Shown here piece after piece: positions 1 to 9,141 of a stretch of 64,000 bases of DNA (the stretch's first letter is position 1; each line of letters begins with the position of its first letter). Source of the stretch: Porticoccus sp950063125 (GTDB taxonomy: Bacteria; Pseudomonadota; Gammaproteobacteria; Pseudomonadales; Porticoccaceae). A program made the position numbers and the translations under genes. The stretch lies in the NCBI RefSeq assembly GCF_963973895.1, contig NZ_CAXBBF010000001.1; one strand, written 5' to 3'. The notes under the pieces are model-generated. The model saw nothing but the letters and a program-made list of their open reading frames with translations, searched no databases and was not told where the DNA came from.

Positions 1-81
1 ACCCTTATCGAGACAATGTGCCAAATGCGCATGCAGTTGGCGGGTCCAGTCGATCAGTTCGGCAAAGGTTTTGATGTCCAT
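1..81 (-). CDS. Small conserved-looking protein, 3' end outside window (partial)
   Basis: A minus-strand reading frame starts at the ATG at 81-79 and is still open after 27 codons at the left edge. The visible residues begin MDIKTFAELIDW and continue with a run of His and Leu that looks helical. A good ribosome binding site (AGGAG, five bases before the ATG) supports the start. It follows phosphoketolase on the same strand, about 160 bases downstream, so it may belong to the ackA-xfp unit. The visible part is too short to assign a family; a small helical, ferritin-like protein would fit the look of it, but that is a guess. Confidence 0.6.
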   Translation of the reverse strand, partial: MDIKTFAELIDWTRQLHAHLAHCLDKG

Positions 82-239
82 CCTTACTCCTGTTGTTTTA
101 TTGTTCAGTCTCAATGATTATTTTCAGTGGTTAAAGCAATACTTTTATACAGTGCTAAATGATTCCCTGCCAACCCAATGTCTACCCTACGAACAGGGAC
201 CGGTATGCGGTGATGGCTTAACCAGGTGTAAACAGATTG

Positions 240-2645
240 TCATGACGTTGTCCCAGCTCTCGTCCATCGCCAGTTGATTACCTCTGGCATATCCTGCCCG
301 TATTCATTGATATAGGACTTGTGCTCGGTCAACTTGGTATGGAGTTGTTGCTTCAACTCAATCCCCTGGCGACCGGTATGGGGCAGGTGGTCGATGGCTG
401 CCATCGCCAGATGGAATCGGTCCAGCCTGTTTCGAACCGTCATATCAAAGGGCGTGGTGGTAGAACCTTCCTCCTGGAACCCGTGTACATGCAGGTTCTG
501 GTGATTATGGCGCCGATAGGTGAGCCGGTGAATCAGCAGCGGATAGCCGTGGTAGGCAAAAATAATCGGTTTGTCCGCCGTAAACAAGGCATCGAAGTTG
601 GCATCGCACAAGCCGTGAGGATGCTTGCTGTCGGGCAGCAGGCGCATCAGATCCACCACATTGACGACCCGGATTTTCACCGCCGGCAATGCTTCGCGCA
701 GGATGGATACGGCTGCCATGGTCTCCAGGGTAGGTACATCACCGCAGCAGGCCATCACCACATCCGGTTCTTCTTCCCCCTCATTGCCGGCCCAGGACCA
801 GATGCCGATACCGGCGGAGCAGTGTTTGACCGCCTGATCCATGGTCAGCCACTGGGGTGCGGACTGCTTGCCGGCTACGATGACATTCACGTAGTTGCGG
901 CTGCGCAGGCAGTGATCGGTAACCGACAGCAGGGTATTGGCATCCGGCGGCAGATAAACGCGGATGATTTTGGCCTGTTTGTTGGCAACCACGTCGATGA
1001 AGCCCGGATCCTGGTGACTGAAGCCATTGTGGTCCTGGCGCCAGACATGGGATGACAGCAGGTAATTGAGGGACGCTATCGGTGGTCGCCAGGCGATATC
1101 GCCGGCCACATCCAGCCATTTGGCATGCTGGTTGAACATGGAATCGACAATGTGAATAAAGGCCTCATAGCAGGAAAAAAAGCCGTGTCGACCCGTCAGC
1201 AGGTAGCCTTCCAGCCAGCCTTCACACTGGTGCTCACTGAGCATTTCCATCACCCGGCCATCGGCTGCCACATGCTCGTCACCGGGCAGAATTTCGGCGG
1301 TGGAACAGCGGTTGGTCACCTCGAATACCGCATTCCAGCGGTTTGAATTGGTTTCATCCGGGCTGAATACCCGGAAGTTTTCCGGGTTGTGGGTGATGAC
1401 ATCGCGGATAAACTGTCCCTGCACCCGGGTGGATTCACAGTCCACTCCACCGGGTGTCTCCACAGCGACGGCATAGTCTCTGAAATCCGGCAGGCTAAGG
1501 TCCTTCAATAGCAGTCCGCCGTTGCTGTGTGGGTTGGCACCCATACGGCGTTCACCCTTGGGTGCCAGCGCTGCCAATTCATCGATGAGTTTGCCCTGTT
1601 GGTCGAACAGTTCCTCGGGCCGGTAACTCCGCAACCAGTTTTCCAGTATTTCCAGGTGCCCGGGATGACGCATATCCCCCATCGGCACCTGGTGGGCGCG
1701 GAAGGTGCCCTCGGCAGGTTTGTCATCGACAGTTTTCGGACCCGTCCAGCCCTTTGGGGAACGGAGGATGATCATCGGCCAGCGGGGGCGCACCTTAAAG
1801 CCATTGCTGCGGGCTTCAGCCTGAATCTGACTGATCTCAGCGATGGCACTGTCGAGTGTTGCCGCCATTTGTTGATGCATCGCCTCGGGGGAGTCACCTT
1901 CCACAAAGTAGGGTTTGTAACCGTAGCCGGTAAACAATGCTTTCAACTCATCGTGGGGAATTCTGGCCAGTACGGTAGGCCCGGCAATCTTATAACCGTT
2001 CAGGTGCAGGATGGGCAGAACCGCGCCGTCGTGCACGGGATTGAGAAACTTGTTGGAGTGCCAGCTGGTGGCCAGGGGGCCGGTTTCTGCTTCGCCATCG
2101 CCCACTACACAGGCCACGATCAGATCCGGGTTGTCGAACGCAGCGCCGAAGGCGTGGGAGAGCGCATAACCCAGCTCGCCGCCCTCATGGATTGAGCCGG
2201 GGGTTTCCGGTGCCACATGACTGGGAATCCCGCCGGGGAATGAGAACTGCTTGAACAGCCGCTTCATCCCGATTTCGTCCTGTGAGACCTTCGGGTAAGT
2301 CTCACTGTAAGTGCCCTCCAGCCAGGTGTTGGCCACAATGCCCGGTCCGCCGTGGCCGGGGCCTGTGATGTAGAGGATATTGAGATCCAGCGCTTTGATG
2401 ACCCGGTTGAGATGTACGTAAACAAAATTCAGTCCGGGTGTGGTGCCCCAGTGGCCGAGTAGCCGGGGTTTGATATGTGCCTGTGTCAGCGGTTCTCTGA
2501 GTAGCGGGTTATCCAGTAGGTAGATCTGTCCCACTGACAGATAATTGGCGGCACGCCAGTAGGCATCAATTTTTTGCAGGTGCTCCGCTGTCAGTGGCTG
2601 ATGATTCTGCACCATGCCACTGCCCGCTGAATGTTGGTGTTGCAT
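240..2645 (-). CDS. xfp: Phosphoketolase (xylulose-5-P / fructose-6-P)
   Basis: This is a thiamine-diphosphate enzyme that cleaves xylulose 5-phosphate (and usually fructose 6-phosphate) with phosphate to acetyl phosphate plus glyceraldehyde 3-phosphate or erythrose 4-phosphate. The 801-residue length is normal for the family. Visible motifs are GPGHGGPG at about residues 95-102, SIHEGGELGY at 151-160 and the cofactor-binding GDGEAETGP at 182-190. The ATG at 2645 has AAGGGA seven bases upstream; Met11 is an alternative start. It lies 171 bases downstream of acetate kinase on the same strand, and that kinase would convert the acetyl phosphate to acetate and ATP. The enzyme is cytosolic. Whether it prefers C5 or C6 sugar phosphate cannot be read from sequence. 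Confidence 0.96.
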   Translation of the reverse strand: MQHQHSAGSGMVQNHQPLTAEHLQKIDAYWRAANYLSVGQIYLLDNPLLREPLTQAHIKPRLLGHWGTTPGLNFVYVHLNRVIKALDLNILYITGPGHGGPGIVANTWLEGTYSETYPKVSQDEIGMKRLFKQFSFPGGIPSHVAPETPGSIHEGGELGYALSHAFGAAFDNPDLIVACVVGDGEAETGPLATSWHSNKFLNPVHDGAVLPILHLNGYKIAGPTVLARIPHDELKALFTGYGYKPYFVEGDSPEAMHQQMAATLDSAIAEISQIQAEARSNGFKVRPRWPMIILRSPKGWTGPKTVDDKPAEGTFRAHQVPMGDMRHPGHLEILENWLRSYRPEELFDQQGKLIDELAALAPKGERRMGANPHSNGGLLLKDLSLPDFRDYAVAVETPGGVDCESTRVQGQFIRDVITHNPENFRVFSPDETNSNRWNAVFEVTNRCSTAEILPGDEHVAADGRVMEMLSEHQCEGWLEGYLLTGRHGFFSCYEAFIHIVDSMFNQHAKWLDVAGDIAWRPPIASLNYLLSSHVWRQDHNGFSHQDPGFIDVVANKQAKIIRVYLPPDANTLLSVTDHCLRSRNYVNVIVAGKQSAPQWLTMDQAVKHCSAGIGIWSWAGNEGEEEPDVVMACCGDVPTLETMAAVSILREALPAVKIRVVNVVDLMRLLPDSKHPHGLCDANFDALFTADKPIIFAYHGYPLLIHRLTYRRHNHQNLHVHGFQEEGSTTTPFDMTVRNRLDRFHLAMAAIDHLPHTGRQGIELKQQLHTKLTEHKSYINEYGQDMPEVINWRWTRAGTTS

Positions 2646-2816
2646 AGAATGTTCCCTTACCCGGTAACAGAATGTTCATCATAGTCAAAAAAGCCGGTCG
2701 TCAGCCACTGTTGACTGAGGGTGTTGACTGTGGGGTATGACCGATCCGGATAAGTGTCCAACCTGGCCGGTTGCAATGATGGATAGCCCGGTTGCAAATA
2801 ACATCGCTGCGGATGG

Positions 2817-4019
2817 TCAGGGGGCGAACTGCAGGAGGCGGTGGACAGATCTGGCGATAATCAGCGCTTCATCAGTGGCAATCACACGCACTGTGACCGC
2901 GCTGGTTCCGGATGAGATCACCTCAGCATTGTCGGCATTGGCCTGGGGGTCCAGAGTAATGCCGAGATAGCCGAGCCCCTCACAGATGCGTGCGCGGATA
3001 ACCGGAGCGTTTTCGCCGATACCACCGCTGAAGACCAGTGTGTCGAGTCCCTCCAGGGCAGCGGTATAGCCGCCGAGCCATTTTTTGGTCTGGTAACAGA
3101 ACAGGGCCAACGCCTCCCGGGCCCGGTTGTCAGTGTCTTCCATGGCCAGTAGCTCCCGCACATCGGCGCTGGTTTCGGAAATTCCCAGCAGGCCGGATTC
3201 ACAACTGGCAAGCTGTTGAAATTCCGTCGCAGTGATATTCTCCCGTTGTTCCAGATAGCTTGCCACGCCGGGTTCCAGATCCCCTGAACGGCTGCTCATG
3301 GGCAACCCGGAGGTCGGTGTGAACCCCATGCTGGTATCAATGCTTTTGCCATTGCAGACAGCAGCAAGACTGGCACCATTGCCGAGGTGGGCAAGAATTA
3401 CCCGGCCTTTTGTGGCCGCTTTGTCGCCGAGACTGGCCAGTTCTTCCATCAGGTACGTATAGGAAAGGCCGTGAAAACCATAGCGCCGCACACCCAACGC
3501 CTCGAAGCGGCGGGGAATGGGCAGCAGTTGTGCCACCCGTGGCATGCTGGTGTGGAACGCCGTATCGAAGCAGGCTACCTGTGGCAGGGAGGGAAAACGT
3601 TTCTGCAAAGCGTCGATCAACGCCAGCTCGCGGGGCAGATGCTCTGGCGCAAAGGGACTGATGCCCGCCAGTTCGGCCAGCAGTGCCGGGGTAATCCGCT
3701 CCGGCTCGGTATGTGACAGGCCGTGAACCAGTCGATGGCCGACCGCCTGAACCGATGACATGATCTCCGATGCTTCCAGCCAGTCCGAGAAAGACGCGGC
3801 CATCGCCGTGGGGTCGGCAGGTATGTCGATGGCCCTGTCGATGGTTTCGCCAGAAATATCCATCATTATCAACCGGGTTCCGGGGATACCGATTCGCTCA
3901 ATCCGGCCATGCAGTATCTGCTTCAATGACTCGTCAACCCGGTAATGGGCAAAGCGGATACTGGAAGAGCCCGCATTAATAATCAGCATGGTCGGTTTGA
4001 TTGCGTCCACAAAAGCCAT
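2817..4019 (-). CDS. ackA: Acetate kinase
   Basis: Cytosolic acetokinase family enzyme that interconverts acetyl phosphate + ADP and acetate + ATP. The N-terminal phosphate-binding strand LIINAGSSSIRF is at residues 12-23, and later blocks typical of AckA include HLGNGAS, STMGFTPTSGLPM-like and FSGGIGENAP. The length of 400 residues is normal. The start is uncertain: GGGAG directly abuts the ATG at 4019, whereas the GTG at 4010 has that GGGAG nine bases upstream, so a GTG start three codons in is plausible. Upstream of xfp on the same strand, it completes a phosphoketolase bypass that gains ATP from acetyl phosphate. No phosphotransacetylase gene is seen next to it. Confidence 0.95.
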   Translation of the reverse strand: MAFVDAIKPTMLIINAGSSSIRFAHYRVDESLKQILHGRIERIGIPGTRLIMMDISGETIDRAIDIPADPTAMAASFSDWLEASEIMSSVQAVGHRLVHGLSHTEPERITPALLAELAGISPFAPEHLPRELALIDALQKRFPSLPQVACFDTAFHTSMPRVAQLLPIPRRFEALGVRRYGFHGLSYTYLMEELASLGDKAATKGRVILAHLGNGASLAAVCNGKSIDTSMGFTPTSGLPMSSRSGDLEPGVASYLEQRENITATEFQQLASCESGLLGISETSADVRELLAMEDTDNRAREALALFCYQTKKWLGGYTAALEGLDTLVFSGGIGENAPVIRARICEGLGYLGITLDPQANADNAEVISSGTSAVTVRVIATDEALIIARSVHRLLQFAP

Positions 4020-4363
4020 CTCCCGGTGTTGATTCTTGGTTGTTGTGTCGTCGACCCGATTAACCGGCCTGGCAATGGATGTGTCAAGCTATGTCATTCG
4101 GGTTAATCATTTCACTCGACAACAAAACGTATCTGTGCTGTTTGAGAAGGTGCAAATTTTCCGTTACAAGGCTTTTTTGGCAGACGCTGGTGTGGGTTCT
4201 GCGAGTGCCGCTGCCTCTTCTTTCTCATTTCGCTTTCTCCTTCCACTTTCGCCTAATTGTTACAGATACCCTCTCGGGGCTATCTTTCAAATAGAATAGG
4301 TGCATTCAGTTAGCGTAATGGCTTTCGGGTAGCGTAACGGGTAATTGTATTGAGACAGGTTAT
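4020..4363. promoter_or_regulatory. Divergent intergenic region with a direct repeat
   Basis: This 344-base gap lies between the divergent ackA and the CBS/cNMP gene and must hold both promoters. No convincing gene is present. The one patterned element is a direct repeat, TAGCGTAATGG at 4311-4321 and TAGCGTAACGG at 4330-4340, 19 bases apart and just before the plus-strand start at 4364. It could be a regulator site, but no family is recognised. Confidence 0.4.
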
Positions 4364-6220
4364 ATGACCGTCAGTGTAGAAGTGGCCGCAATCAGAGAAT
4401 TTCTTGCCGGGTGCCCACCCTTTGATGAGCTTCCCGCGGAGATGCTTGGTCGCGCCGCCAGTAAAGTACAGATTGCCTATTACCGTGCCGGCGATCCCAG
4501 CGCGGTCCTCGACTATTCCAGCCCGCGTCTGTATGTGGTTCGCACGGGTGCGTTTGAAGTGCGCGACAGCGAGGGGCAGCTACTCGATCGGTTGGAGCCC
4601 GGTGGTTATTTTGGTTACCCGTCGTTGCTGACCGGCGACGCCATTACCAACCAGTTGACAGTGATTGAGGACGGACTGGTTTACCAGCTTGATGGGGACC
4701 TGTTTCAGTCATTGCGCTCTGCCAGCCGACCCTTTGACCGTTTCTTCAATCGTGCACATGCCAACCGTTTGCGCCATGCCGTGCGGTTTCGCGAACAGAG
4801 TTATCAGCTTACCCGTCGGGTTGGCGACATTCGTTCCCGCGAGCCGGTGGTCGCGCTTGCCGATCAGACCGTTGCCGAGGTGGCGAGATTAATGACGGCT
4901 GAACGGGTATCGTCTGTGATGGTCGTGGACGACAGAGGCCGGTTGTGTGGTCTGGTCACCGATCGCGATTTGCGTATCCGCGTGGTTGCCGAAGGTCGCA
5001 GTGCGGACACGCCCCTGACAGAAATCATGACCACGGACCTGGTCAGTATCTCGGTGGAGAGCCTGGTCTTTGAAGCCACACTATTGATGACAGAGCACAA
5101 CATTCACCACCTGCCAGTACTTCGCGACGGCAGTCCCGCCGGGATGGTGACCACCACCGATTTAATCAAGGCGCAGAAAGCGGACCCCATTCTTTTGATT
5201 GGTGAAATCGGCCATCAGGAGACGGTGGAGGGTTTGCAGCGAGTATCGCGGGATATTCCGGAATTGTTGGGCAGTCTGATCCGGGCCGGTGCCAGCGCCG
5301 ACCAGGTCGGCCGTCTGCTGACCACTGTGACCGATGCATTGACCCGGCAACTGATCCAGCAGGCAATGGACAAGCTGGGTGTTGCGCCGACCACCTTTGC
5401 CTGGTTGGCCTTCGGCTCACAGGGCCGGCAGGACCAGGCCGCGATTTCCGATCAGGATAATGGCCTGTTACTCAGTGACGGAGCGACCGGCGAGGACGAC
5501 AGCTACTTTAAAGCACTGGCGACTTATGTGAACGACGGCCTGGATCGTTGTGGTTACAGGTACTGCCCCGGGGAGGTGATGGCCATTACCGATCGCTGGC
5601 GGCAACCGCTGGTGGGTTGGAAAAGACAGTTTCTGGGCTGGATTAATCAGCCGTCCACGAAAGCACTGATGCACGCCAGCATCTTTTTTGACATGCGTTG
5701 TGTTTTTGGTGACAAAGCTCTGTTTGCGGACCTGCAACAGACAGTGTGCAATGCCGCCAGGGGCAATGAAATTTTTCTGGCCAATCTCACCGCCAACGTC
5801 CTGAAACTGACCCCCCCGATGGGTTTTTTCAAACATTTTGTACTGGAACACAGCGGCGAGCACAAACACACGTTTGACATGAAGTTGCGAGGCATCATGC
5901 CGATCAATGATATCGCCCGAATTCATGCGCTCGCCGCGGGCTCCACTGAAATACATACACTGGCCCGTTTGCGTGAAGCCGCCACCAACCGGCAGATCAC
6001 CCTGAAAGATGCCCGGAACCTGATCGATGCCCACGAGTTTATTTCCCGACTGCGACTGGAACACCAGGGGGCGATGTTGAAGGCGGGCAGCAAGCCGGAC
6101 AATTATCTCGATCCGAAAACACTATCGTCCCTGTCCCGCCACCAGTTGAGGGATGCGTTCGCGGTCGTGACCAGCGCCCAGGCCGCGTTGCGAGTCAAGT
6201 TTACCCGCGGATTGATGTAA
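4364..6220 (+). CDS. cNMP-binding / CBS / DUF294 nucleotidyltransferase-like regulator
   Basis: A cytosolic regulatory protein of 618 residues with four recognisable parts. A cyclic-nucleotide-binding beta-roll fold occupies about residues 10-140, and two CBS domains about 160-275. A GlnD-like nucleotidyltransferase domain carries GSQGRQDQ and SDQDNGLLL at 351-370, followed by a DUF294 C-terminal helical domain to about 610. The GS-x-GR and D-x-D nucleotidyltransferase residues are present. The family is known as a neighbour of acs, where it is presumed to control acetate metabolism, but its substrate is not established. Its stop codon overlaps the start of the exonuclease gene (TAATG), so the two are translationally coupled; acs follows on the same strand. 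Confidence 0.9.
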   Translation: MTVSVEVAAIREFLAGCPPFDELPAEMLGRAASKVQIAYYRAGDPSAVLDYSSPRLYVVRTGAFEVRDSEGQLLDRLEPGGYFGYPSLLTGDAITNQLTVIEDGLVYQLDGDLFQSLRSASRPFDRFFNRAHANRLRHAVRFREQSYQLTRRVGDIRSREPVVALADQTVAEVARLMTAERVSSVMVVDDRGRLCGLVTDRDLRIRVVAEGRSADTPLTEIMTTDLVSISVESLVFEATLLMTEHNIHHLPVLRDGSPAGMVTTTDLIKAQKADPILLIGEIGHQETVEGLQRVSRDIPELLGSLIRAGASADQVGRLLTTVTDALTRQLIQQAMDKLGVAPTTFAWLAFGSQGRQDQAAISDQDNGLLLSDGATGEDDSYFKALATYVNDGLDRCGYRYCPGEVMAITDRWRQPLVGWKRQFLGWINQPSTKALMHASIFFDMRCVFGDKALFADLQQTVCNAARGNEIFLANLTANVLKLTPPMGFFKHFVLEHSGEHKHTFDMKLRGIMPINDIARIHALAAGSTEIHTLARLREAATNRQITLKDARNLIDAHEFISRLRLEHQGAMLKAGSKPDNYLDPKTLSSLSRHQLRDAFAVVTSAQAALRVKFTRGLM

Positions 6221-6903
6221 TGTTGGCCGGTTGGACTTACCAACTGAAGCAAAAGCGCTATCTGGCCCGATGTCAGCATGGCCGGATGCGGGAATACCTG
6301 CGGGCCACGGCCCCGTCCAGAAAAACGGATTTCAGAAAGAGCTGCTATCTGGCGGTGGACCTCGAAATGACCGGGATGGAAGTCGACTCGGATCATATTC
6401 TGAGCATCGGTTTCGTACCGATAGACAATATGAGGGTCATGCTGGCCGGTGCCCGGCACATTCTGGTACGCAGTTCCCTCGGCGTTGGCCAGAGTGCCGT
6501 GATCCACGGTATTCACGACAGGGATATGGTCGGTGCCAGCTCCCTGTCCGAAGCCATGGATTGTCTGCTGGAAGCTCTGCAGGGCAGGGTGCTGTTACTC
6601 CACTACGCGGCCCTCGATCTGGCTTTTTTACAGGAGGCCAGTCAGCGTCTTTACGGTGTGCCGTTGCTGGCGATGGTGGCGGATACCCTGGTGCTCGAAA
6701 ATCAGCGACTGCAACGCAACAGTGCGGGGCAGCATGGGCAGGGTCTGCGGTTGTCGGATTGTCGCCGCCGCTATAACCTGCCCGATTATCATGCCCATAA
6801 TGCGCTGGTGGACGCCGTCGCAACAGCAGAGCTGTTTCTTGCGCAAGTCGCTCACCGGTTCGGACGTGAGCACGCATCGCTGGCCCGGATAGTCTCCGGT
6901 TAA
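6220..6903 (+). CDS. DnaQ-like 3'-5' exonuclease (DEDDh)
   Basis: A 227-residue protein with the exonuclease fold of the DNA polymerase III epsilon subunit. The metal ligands are visible: D47 and E49 in the AVDLEMTG motif, D133 in the HYAALDLAFL motif, and H193 with D198 in HNALVDA, which makes it DEDDh type. About 40 basic residues precede the domain. The start ATG overlaps the stop of the CBS/cNMP gene, and acs lies 136 bases further on. Exonucleases of this type repeatedly accompany the CBS/DUF294 protein near acs. The nucleic-acid substrate and the reason for that association are unknown. It is not the main replicative proofreading subunit by context. Confidence 0.88.
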   Translation: MLAGWTYQLKQKRYLARCQHGRMREYLRATAPSRKTDFRKSCYLAVDLEMTGMEVDSDHILSIGFVPIDNMRVMLAGARHILVRSSLGVGQSAVIHGIHDRDMVGASSLSEAMDCLLEALQGRVLLLHYAALDLAFLQEASQRLYGVPLLAMVADTLVLENQRLQRNSAGQHGQGLRLSDCRRRYNLPDYHAHNALVDAVATAELFLAQVAHRFGREHASLARIVSG

Positions 6904-7039
6904 GATGTATCCGGGCTTGTCGGATAGAGCTCTGCTCAGGAAAAATCCTTGTGACCTGTTATGCAAAGGTCGAATAGATGCTAGGCTTCATCTCCTTTAA
7001 TCTGGGCCCCATAGAACTGATAACGAGAGGGAGGATTTC

Positions 7040-8977
7040 ATGTCCGCAACCAATGTTCGTCCCGTCCCCGACGACTTCGCCACCCAGGCGCATATCGATG
7101 CTGAAACCTACGAGCGCATGTATCGTCATTCCATTGAGCACCCGGATGAATTTTGGGCCAAGGAAGCCGAGCTGTTTCTCGATTGGGAAACGCGCTGGAA
7201 CGAGGTCTGTGATTACGATTTCAACACTGGTGAAGCCAGCTGGTTTTCCGGTGGCCAACTGAATGTGACGGTCAACTGTATCGATCGTCATCTGGCGGAG
7301 CGCGGCGATAAGGTTGCACTGATCTGGGAGGGCGATCACCTGCTGGAAAGCACCGATATCACCTATAACGAGCTCAGTGAACAGGTCAATAAGCTGGCCA
7401 ATGTGCTGAAATCCCGGGGTGTAAAAAAGGGTGATCGAGTCTGTATTTACATGCCGATGATTCCCGAGGCGGCCTATGCGATGCTGGCCTGTGCCCGCAT
7501 CGGGGCGGTTCACTCTGTGGTGTTCGGCGGATTTTCTCCCGATGCCCTGAAAGACCGGATTCTCGACTCGGACTGTCAGGTGTTGATCACGGCGGATGAA
7601 GGGCTGCGCGGCGGCAAGAAAATTCCATTGAAAGCCAATGCCGATCAGGCTTTGCGGGGTTGCCCCAATGTACATACCTGCCTGGTAGTGGAGCGAACCC
7701 GCTCCTTGGTGGAATGGGATGATAATCGCGATATCTGGTACCACGAAGAAATAATGGAGGCGAATGAGTACTGTGCACCGGAACTGATGGATGCAGAGGA
7801 TCCACTTTTCATCCTCTACACTTCCGGCTCCACCGGGATGCCAAAGGGCGTGATGCACACCACCGCCGGTTATTTGTTGCAGTGTGCCATGACCCACAAG
7901 TATGTCTTTGACCACAAGGAGGAAGACATCTACTGGTGTACCGCCGATGTGGGCTGGATTACCGGTCACAGCTATATTGTGTATGGCCCGCTCTGTAATG
8001 GCGGGACCTCTCTGTTATTTGAAGGCGTCCCCACTTATCCTGATGCCTCCCGTTTCTGGCAGGTGATTGAAAAGCACAAGGTCACCATTTTCTATACCGC
8101 GCCCACGGCCATTCGCGCATTGATGGGTGCCGGTGATGATTTTGTCAAAAAAGCCGATCTCAGTTCCCTGCGATTGCTGGGTACGGTGGGCGAACCAATC
8201 AATCCTGAAGCCTGGGAGTGGTATTACCGGGTTGTTGGTGATGGTCGTTGCCCGATTGTCGATACCTGGTGGCAGACAGAAACCGGCGCCCATATGCTGA
8301 CGCCTCTACCCGGTGCCACGCTGATGAAGCCCGGTTGTGCAACCGTGCCGTTCTTTGGTGTGCAGCCTGTGCTATTGGATGCCGAGGGGCATGAAATCGA
8401 AGGTCCCGGTGAAGGCGTTCTGGCTATCAAGGCATCCTGGCCCGCCCAGATTCGTGGTGTATACGGTGATATGGAGCGTTTCCGGGAAACCTATTTTGCC
8501 CCCTACAAAGGTTATTACTTTACCGGTGATGGTGGTCGTCGGGATGCCGATGGCCATTATTGGATTACTGGCCGGGTGGACGATGTGCTGAATGTTTCCG
8601 GGCACCGCATGGGGACAGCGGAGGTGGAAAGTGCCCTGGTATTGCACGCCAATGTGGCTGAGGCTGCGGTGGTCGGTTATCCGCACGACATCAAGGGACA
8701 GGGAATTTATGCCTATGTCACGCTGATGAACGGTGCAGAGCCATCGGATGAATTGCGCAAGGAACTGGTGGCGCTTTGTGTGAAGGAAATTGGTGCGATT
8801 GCCAAACCGGATGTCATTCATTGGGCCCCGGGTCTGCCCAAGACCAGATCGGGAAAAATCATGCGCCGTATTTTGCGCAAGATTGCCGCCAATGAACTGG
8901 AAAACCTGGGCGATACTTCAACCCTGGCAGATCCCGCTGTAGTGGACCATTTGATTGAGAATCGGGCCAATACCTGA
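7040..8977 (+). CDS. acs: Acetyl-CoA synthetase (AMP-forming)
   Basis: This cytosolic ligase activates acetate to acetyl-AMP and then acetyl-CoA, releasing AMP and pyrophosphate. It has 645 residues, close to the usual 650. The adenylate-forming P-loop YTSGSTGMPKG is near residue 262, the hinge YFTGDGGRRD-like motif is in the second half, and PKTRSGKIMRR near the C-terminus holds the Lys that Pat-type acetyltransferases modify in the family. The start has a strong site, GGGAGGATTTC, before the ATG. With phosphoketolase and AckA making acetate 3 kb away, this gene would recapture it; the pyrophosphatase gene downstream would pull the reaction. No ActP/YjcH transporter is adjacent. Confidence 0.97.
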   Translation: MSATNVRPVPDDFATQAHIDAETYERMYRHSIEHPDEFWAKEAELFLDWETRWNEVCDYDFNTGEASWFSGGQLNVTVNCIDRHLAERGDKVALIWEGDHLLESTDITYNELSEQVNKLANVLKSRGVKKGDRVCIYMPMIPEAAYAMLACARIGAVHSVVFGGFSPDALKDRILDSDCQVLITADEGLRGGKKIPLKANADQALRGCPNVHTCLVVERTRSLVEWDDNRDIWYHEEIMEANEYCAPELMDAEDPLFILYTSGSTGMPKGVMHTTAGYLLQCAMTHKYVFDHKEEDIYWCTADVGWITGHSYIVYGPLCNGGTSLLFEGVPTYPDASRFWQVIEKHKVTIFYTAPTAIRALMGAGDDFVKKADLSSLRLLGTVGEPINPEAWEWYYRVVGDGRCPIVDTWWQTETGAHMLTPLPGATLMKPGCATVPFFGVQPVLLDAEGHEIEGPGEGVLAIKASWPAQIRGVYGDMERFRETYFAPYKGYYFTGDGGRRDADGHYWITGRVDDVLNVSGHRMGTAEVESALVLHANVAEAAVVGYPHDIKGQGIYAYVTLMNGAEPSDELRKELVALCVKEIGAIAKPDVIHWAPGLPKTRSGKIMRRILRKIAANELENLGDTSTLADPAVVDHLIENRANT

Positions 8978-8986
8978 GGCCTCGGT

Positions 8987-9012
8987 AACAGCCCGCCCGG
9001 CGGGCTGTTTTA
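8987..9012 (+). terminator. Intrinsic terminator after acs
   Basis: A perfect 10-base-pair inverted repeat, AACAGCCCGC and GCGGGCTGTT, with a three-base loop, sits ten bases after the acs stop and ends in a short T run. It has the form of a Rho-independent terminator. Confidence 0.8.
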
Positions 9013-9141
9013 CAATCCGGTATTGTATGGGGCTTGTCGATAACCGGTCCTGCCGATATCAGTCTGAACAAACTCCCACCAGCAGATGGTTACCGTGATA
9101 CATTGCCGTCGTCATTATCCCGTTAGCAACAGAGCAGCGAA

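Noticed and set aside
71..277. Plus-strand frame of 68 codons at the left edge
   Set aside because: It lies opposite the partial minus-strand gene and the phosphoketolase 3' end, has no ribosome site and no recognisable features.
5468..6064. Long antisense frame inside the CBS/cNMP gene
   Set aside because: It is a frame shadow of a clearly conserved gene, with no start signal of its own.
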